Below, piece after piece: positions 58,550-64,000 of a stretch of 64,000 nt of DNA. The position numbers were made by a program, and so were the translations under genes. Position 1 is the first letter of the stretch, and the number at the start of each line of letters is the position of its first letter. The notes under the pieces were generated by a model. It was not told the DNA's origin and ran no database searches. It saw nothing but the letters and a program-made list of their open reading frames with translations. The stretch comes from Histoplasma ohiense (taxonomy: Eukaryota > Ascomycota > Eurotiomycetes > Onygenales > Ajellomycetaceae), in assembly GCA_017607445.1 (NCBI GenBank), contig JAEVHH010000001.1, positions 7,874,001 through 7,938,000 on the forward strand, given 5' to 3'.

Positions 58550-60115
58550 AAAGTTCTACAAAAATCAAATTTATTCAAAATAATGTGGACAGAATAAATC
58601 CATGTCTTTATTTCTGTTTACAAATTGACTATAAGCAAAAAGCAGACTTTGTTCTTATTCAAGAACTCAGACTTGATGCTGATCATATAGTGTATCTCAT
58701 CCAGCATACTATTGTTTTCTACCAGAGAAAACAGATATTAGAGTTAGAGTGGCAATTTATACTAGAAAGAATTCTAGATTTCAATTCAATCTGAAATATG
58801 ATTTGATATCTGACTCTGATATTCTTGTTGATGACATTGTGGATATGAAAAAACAGTTTGAAAATATTCAATTAGTCAATATCTACAATGAAAGATCACT
58901 GAGAGAAAACAATAGAACTTGAACATTTGATAGATGTTTAATGCAGTTGAAACCAGAAAATAATTCAATAATCATGAGGGATTTCAATGCTCATCACTCT
59001 TGGTGGAATTCAGAAAGAACTCAATCAATTAGAGCTGAAAAACTAGTTGAATGAGCACTTTTAAACAAACTAGAGTTGATAAATGAGCAAGACATTCCCA
59101 CTTTTCACAAGCCAGATTTGAGACAGAAATCAATTATAGATCTATGTTTTTTCTCTAAGAATCTATATGAGAATAAACATTTTAATTGATATATTGACTC
59201 AAATGAAACAAATGGTGCTGCCACTGATCATGAGATAATTCAAGTTGATATGGAATTGGATAGTAATCAAACAGTTCAAAACCCATTATATTCAAATCAA
59301 TACAACTTTGAAAAAGCTCAGTGGACAGAAGTGAAAAGAATGATTGAAAAGTTGAAATTAGAGAATAGAGAAACTCTTTATTGAAAATCAGATACAAATC
59401 TTACAGATAAAATGCTTGAAGACAGAGCAAATTTAATCACTGAGATTATTCTTTCAAGTATAAAGAAATATATTCCATTGAAAAGAGTCTCTGAATTCTC
59501 TAAGCCTTGATGGAATGATGAGATTTCAAATAAAAGAAGACATTTAGCTAGAGTTAAAAAAGATTGAAAAGAAGATCTTGTTTCATTTGAGTATTTAAAG
59601 AATATTAGAAATGATTATTTCTCAACAATTAAAAAGACAAAGACTGATTGTTGGAATAACTTTCTAGAAAATGCTCAGAGGAAAGAGATCTTCAAAGCTT
59701 TTAGATATACTAAGTCAAAAACAATGTCTAAGCTACCAACATTAACTTATAATTTCCAGAATGAGGAAATTATAGCTAGCTCATTTGAAGATAAATGTCA
59801 AGCTTTTATGAGAATATTATTTCCATCATCAAATAATTCAACTGAGATTTGTTCTTTGCAAGAAGATAATGAATATGAACATGATAAGAAATGGAAATGG
59901 TCTGATTTAACTGAAGATGAATTAAAGACAACTATTTTTTCATCTTCAAAGGTCACAGCAGCAGAAGCTGATACTATAAATCATTTAATAATTCAAGAGC
60001 TTTATTCAGTACTAAAAGATGAGCTCTTTGAATTGTTCTCAAATGTTTTGAAATATGGGTATCATTCTAAGTGCTGGAGGCATGCTGTTGGAGTTATTCT
60101 TTCAAAACCCAATAG
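58550..60115 (+). mobile_element. LINE (non-LTR retrotransposon), 5'-truncated and 3'-cut
   Basis: Begins at the AAAGTTCTA shared with the A4 end and stops at 60115, where LTR A6 starts. The coding strand shows an apurinic-type endonuclease and the start of RT. Strongly decayed, no CpG seen until 60119. Confidence 0.85.
58550..60115 (+). pseudogene. LINE ORF2: endonuclease and RT start
   Basis: Starts with KVLQKS (58550-), the usual first strand of LINE endonucleases. Then VLIQE near 58655 (metal-binding Glu) and DFNAHHSWW near 58980 (GDFN with Gly changed to Arg). DLCFFS lies near 59140 and TDHEI near 59225 (catalytic His). After a charged linker with KPWWNDEI near 59505, 59724-60115 is open and enters RT with ADTINHLIIQ and WRHAVGVILSKPN, the latter the RT1-type motif of I/Tad-like LINEs. 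A few TGA codons interrupt. Cut by A6 before the RT catalytic box. Confidence 0.85.
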
Positions 60116-60284
60116 TGTGACGGGTTAGCACCCGTTAGTAATTAACTTACGCAATCAACTCCCCTTCTGCACCCGCTTGTTCCTGGCTGTTGTGACCTCA
60201 CATAACCCTCGATGTTCTTCCACTCTGTGCTCTGCACTTGTGTAGTTTCTAACAATTCTTTCATGTAGCTCTTAACATTCTTCC
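60116..60284 (+). repeat. A6: family A LTR, truncated, CpG-rich
   Basis: Starts TGTGACGGGTTAGCACCCG and keeps CpGs lost in all other A LTRs (ACGGG, ACCCG, TACGC, CTCGA). Cut by B2 at 60285. Its continuation is outside the window. Confidence 0.9.
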
Positions 60285-60555
60285 TGTAAGAGATGGTTGT
60301 TGGTATAATTATGGAAGTAGTGTGAAGTACGCACGTAGGATGTTAAGAAGGTAGCAATCTCTATTATTCAAAGCTAATCACTGATCTTCTAATATCTACA
60401 GATATCAGTGAGCATTATATAGATGACCATCATGTGCTACAGCTGTCTATAATGCTGTGCACTATATCTCTTCTCATTAATTCTAGCATGTTCTGTGTTC
60501 TTCTATCACCACATAGCTATTTCCTAATATAGATATCTCCATTGCATCTATTACA
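60285..60555 (-). repeat. B2 3' LTR
   Basis: 271 bp, TGTAAGAG to TCTATTACA, the same length as the B1 LTRs; polypurine tract just inside (60556-60575 on the minus strand). Keeps CpGs near 60329 (GTACGCACG). Confidence 0.92.
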
Positions 60556-61098
60556 ATTATCTCTCTTCTTCAAAGGCCTGGTCCTCAGAGCTTCTTACTG
60601 CAACATGCAAAGTTTGTAACATATGCTGTGTGGTTAATATTGTATAGAGTTCACAGAATTGAGCTGGATTAATTGTTGAGGTTAATTTCAAAATATTGCT
60701 GTCTCAGAAGAACATTTTTTCATCTCTGATGTCAATACAGTTCAATCATGATTTAGATACAACTTCTGAATCTCTTTTCTTTGACTTTTACATCAAAAAG
60801 TTGTACTCTAACAAAATCATCACCACCATCACCATCAATGATTTTTTATTTAAAAAGAATACATCAATTTATTAAACAAAGTACACTGTATCTTTCTATG
60901 CAATTTTTATTGTGAAATTTAAAGTTTTGATTGCATGATTGTGTTTTTCATTTTGAGTTGAGTTTTGTGTTGTTGCAATCTTTTTGATCAATATTGCAAT
61001 ATTGATTTCAATCTCCAACATCTGTTTTTCTTTCTTGTTGCTTTTGCTTCTCCTTCTTCTTTGAACAAGGTCTTGGTACTGATTAAAGTTATGATAGA
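60556..61098. other. B2 sequence between LTR and antisense gene
   Basis: Untranslated-looking, homologous to B1 46367-46909; presumably the promoter side of the antisense gene. A CACCACCATCACCATCA stretch near 60821 is conserved in both copies. No ORF called. Confidence 0.5.
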
Positions 61099-62249
61099 AT
61101 GTCAGAACCAGCTGTTTCCATTGCTGATTTGAAGTCTATAAAGAGTAATATACTGTCTGTCATTGAGAGCATTTGCTTGGATTGTCTGAAGAGGTTGCAG
61201 AACCCTTCAGTATATTCTTGCTTTGTGAATAATGAACAGACACACTGTCACATCTTTCATATATCAAATAGAAGTTGTGCTGTCATAAGTTTTCTTAAAC
61301 TGAGGTTGTCAAGAATACTAACAGATTATAGATGTCTGAGCACTTTCACAAAATCAGTCAATCTTTGATCAATGAATTTCATGAGATGCTGCTCTCTGAT
61401 GAAGTTTCAGATGAGAGATTTGCTACATATCAAACTGCTGTTGCAAGGTTTGTATTTGATATGCAGATCTACAAGAACACAGATGAAGTTCTAGAATTCT
61501 ATATGAACTCTGATGATTTATTATCACAGCAGAATATGATATTCAATCATAGCAGCATTTCAGAAAGTGTGTTTTCACATTCTGCTATTACATCAGTGTC
61601 ATTCTCACTGAGTCAAGATCTTGGTACATTATTTGAGTTGGCTGATAATGTAGATGAAGATGAGAAAGTGAACAGTCTCATTGAAGTGTTAGAAAGAAAT
61701 ACAGCAACATATTGCTGTCATTGTATTTGACATTTGACAACATCCCCCCACCATCATTGTGAGTCTGCTGAGAATTGATGTAAAAAATGCAAGCACTGCT
61801 CAGTGACAAAGCATGCCTGCATTCTGATAAGTTATTATTCAAAACAGATGTTTTTACAGTATATAATATTAACTTTCTATTAGATGTCAGTGAATGCTGT
61901 TGAATTGACTCAGACAGTTATCAACACTGCTGAGGATTTAATTGTCACTGATGTGAACACTTTGAATATTAATATTTTGCAGAGCACTGTGATTGCAGCA
62001 GTTAGATTCTTTGCTGTGAAGATCTGAAAGATTCAACAAGACAGTTCTTCTGAGACTTCAGCTGAAACAGTGATTGATGAGATCTCAGTAATTACATCAT
62101 CAGTCACAGCTTTCAAGTCATCATTGAAACATCATGCTTCATCAGTTGAGGAAATCCAGGATAATAAGCAGGTTTGTCTTGATGACAATTTTTTGAATGA
62201 CACTGATCAAGCTGAGGCAGATCTGTTTTTTAATCTCTGAGTGGAATAA
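61099..62249 (+). pseudogene. B2 antisense spliced gene, two six-Cys modules
   Basis: Best copy. Exon 1 61099-61284 (62 codons from ATG), intron 61285-61331 (donor GTAAGT mutated to ATAAGT, branch ACTAACA, acceptor TTATAG), exon 2 61332-61826 (165 codons), intron 61827-61883 (donor ATAAGT, branch ATTAAC, acceptor CTATTAG), exon 3 61884-62249. All junctions are phase 0, giving about 348 aa. Exon 1 ends in CLDC-x11-C-x8-C-x2-[F, C in B1]-x6-C. Exon 2 ends in CCHC-x11-C-x9-C-x2-C-x6-C with two TGA. Between them are a helical region and an acidic stretch. Exon 3 is mostly helical. Convergent with pol. Resembles in Cys spacing fungal proteins of the DUF3716 kind (from memory, unconfirmed). Confidence 0.7.
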
Positions 62250-64000
62250 ATATATTCAGCAATTATCATTGTCTTCTTTGTTTTTGTTTACTGACTGACT
62301 TCTGATAGATTTTATTAAACTGTTTCAAGTATTTCTGACTGTTCATCAAGTTTTTCTCAGATTCTCAAGAATTATCTGTGTCTGTACAATCTTTTCATTT
62401 GACAAGATATTGTGTTTGACTGCAGTACTGATGCTTGTCTAATATAGCTTCAACTTCTCATTTCTCTTATGCATCTATAATTATTGATTCTGCTTGCAGG
62501 ATTTGTCTGTCACGCATGTGATATGGTTTGAGAAGGGAAACATGAAATACAGAATGAATTTCTTTATATTACAGTATGAGTTTCAGTTTGTACATCTGCA
62601 TATCATGAATATCAATTATTTGAAAGAGACTCAAAAATCAATGATCTAGTTTGAATGAGAATTGCAAGATGGATATATTTTTTGCACACAGCATTACTCA
62701 ATCCTCTATCTTAAAGCTTTTTGATATATGATGCTGATTGTAATACTTTTTCTCAGCTGCTTTGACAGCTTTCAGACATTCTCAGATTTTGTTCTCTACT
62801 TGCTTCATCTGTTCCACTTATTCCATCACTGATTTTGACACACTCATGTTTGAGGGTTTCATGTCTATGCAAAGTTCAGTTGGTCGGCCGATCATTGCTT
62901 CAGATGATGTCATTTTTATTGATGCATGGAAGACATTGTTGTATGCTCATTGTGTCAGAGAAATTCATTCTATTCAATTATCTTGCTGATAGCTGCAATA
63001 TGTGTGAAGATAATGTTCAATCATCTGGTTCAATCATTCTGTCTGGCTGTTGGTTTGCAGGTGGAATGCTGTTGATAATATTCATTGAATATGAAGCAGA
63101 TAACACAATATCAATCAAAACTTGCTATTTATTAATAAATCTTGATTGCTAATAATGTTCACAGATAGATCAAAGTTCTTCACAACTCTTCATACAATAA
63201 TATCCACAAGTTCTTCTGCATCTAGCTCTGAAGATGTGAGCACAATTATAACTTCTTTGATGAATAAATCAACAAATACAACAATAGTATTATAGATTTG
63301 ACTTCTCTTTTTATTATCTGACAGATTTTCAATAAAGTTCATGCTAATTGTATGCCATTTCTTATCTGACACTGAATGTGATTGTAGCAACTCATATGAC
63401 TTGTGCTGTGATATCTTGACACATTGACAAACATCACAAGTTCTCACATATTCTGCAATCTCATCACTCATATCATGCCACAAGTACTTGCATTTGATCA
63501 CTTTGATGATTTTGTCATATTCAAAATGATCATCTTGAGAATCATCATGATTCATTTTCATTATTTCATGTCTTACAGTCTTGTCTTGCAGTATATAGAC
63601 TTTATCATCTTTTCTGAGCAGATCATCTTTATCTACTGCTCAGATCAAATAATTATCTACACTAGTGTCACTCATTTCTAGTCTTCTGTGAAGTTCAGAT
63701 GTGTCAGTGTCTCTATTCTGAATCTGCAGTAAGAGTTCAATGATAGATTCAGCTATCTCTTTGCAATAGACTGTCTCAAACTCAAATATTTTGATGACTA
63801 GAATCTGTGACATCAGAGTTTCTAGATTTAACTTTGTAATGTCTATAATCTTGTTCTCATCCACAGATGCATTCTTTATTCTGCAGAGATTGTTATCATC
63901 AATGACTACAGATCTCTTCACTCAACAATTTTCATTAGCTTGCAGATCTTTTCACATCATTTTGATACATTGATCTAATTTTGTATTTTCTTTTGTCTTT
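62250..64000 (-). pseudogene. B2 pol: chromodomain and integrase
   Basis: Minus-strand. A chromodomain lies near 62440-62290. The integrase core and C-terminal part run to about 63150. The zinc finger with C-D-V-C-Q and the first catalytic Asp (MNFIE, Asp changed to Asn) lie in the open stretch 63561-63190. A further open stretch, 63921-63640, precedes it. Runs off the window before RNase H. Confidence 0.85.

Larger units (their letters stand above)
60285..64000 (-). mobile_element. Family B element, copy B2 (3' half)
   Basis: Minus-strand. 3' LTR at left (60285-60555), then the antisense gene on plus, then pol on minus running off the window. Collinear with B1 in reverse. Inserted in LTR A6. 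Confidence 0.92.

Noticed and set aside
1..64000. Regional centromere core
   Set aside because: Nested decayed retroelements and an H3-like remnant suggested it, but an island of intact genes lies in the middle, and sequence alone cannot show centromere identity.

Overview
The window looks like a transposon-dense, AT-rich compartment of a filamentous ascomycete chromosome. Almost everything is retrotransposon or DNA-transposon sequence damaged by C-to-T / G-to-A transitions. CG dinucleotides are nearly absent (for example none in 4441-4920) and CC/GG are scarce, while CA/TG and CT/AG stay common, and most broken codons are TGA at Arg (CGA) or Trp (TGG) positions. This is RIP-like hypermutation with a CpG/CpC bias rather than the classical CpA bias. 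From memory, CpG-depleted repeats of this kind are known from Onygenales such as Coccidioides and Uncinocarpus; an onygenalean or other eurotiomycete source is an inference, not proven.

Layout, left part (1-20341): an LTR retrotransposon of family A (copy A1, 3' end) sits in a family C Ty3/Gypsy element (C1, to 7130). C1 sits in an LTR of family F/G (7131-7231 plus 19197-19558). The same F LTR is split by a full minus-strand family A element (A2, 7232-19196), whose own 3' LTR is split by a hAT DNA transposon (7554-13429). Inside the hAT lies a decayed, intron-containing histone H3-like gene. Next comes an independent complete family A copy (A3, 20342-26464).

Middle (about 27.1-29.7 kb): a CpG-containing island with two intact-looking convergent host genes, a fungal protein of unknown function and an aminoglycoside-phosphotransferase-like (APH) kinase. 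To its right is a chromodomain-bearing Gypsy element (family G, 30654-36681) with a perfect 88-bp inverted repeat of LTR sequence at its left end.

Right part (36911-64000): a family A copy (A4) is split by a 16,962-bp insert that is itself a nest: C2 (minus, 39131-56092) carrying element B1 (40056-47180), a foldback element D (49472-50311) and a hAT-related MITE E2 (50602-51550), all with recognisable target-site duplications. A4 is cut at 57788 by a tRNA-headed SINE-like element and a 5'-truncated LINE. A young family A LTR follows (A6), cut by a second family B element (B2, minus, running off the window).

Most unusual content: families B, C and G, three different Ty3/Gypsy lineages, each carry between pol and the 3' LTR an antisense gene that appears to be spliced. 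Each predicts a six-cysteine module of closely similar spacing (C-x2-C-x9/11-C-x7/9-C-x2/3-C-x6-C) placed at or near the end of an exon. Family A lacks it. Coordinates of LTRs and target duplications were read directly; domain limits in broken genes are approximate.
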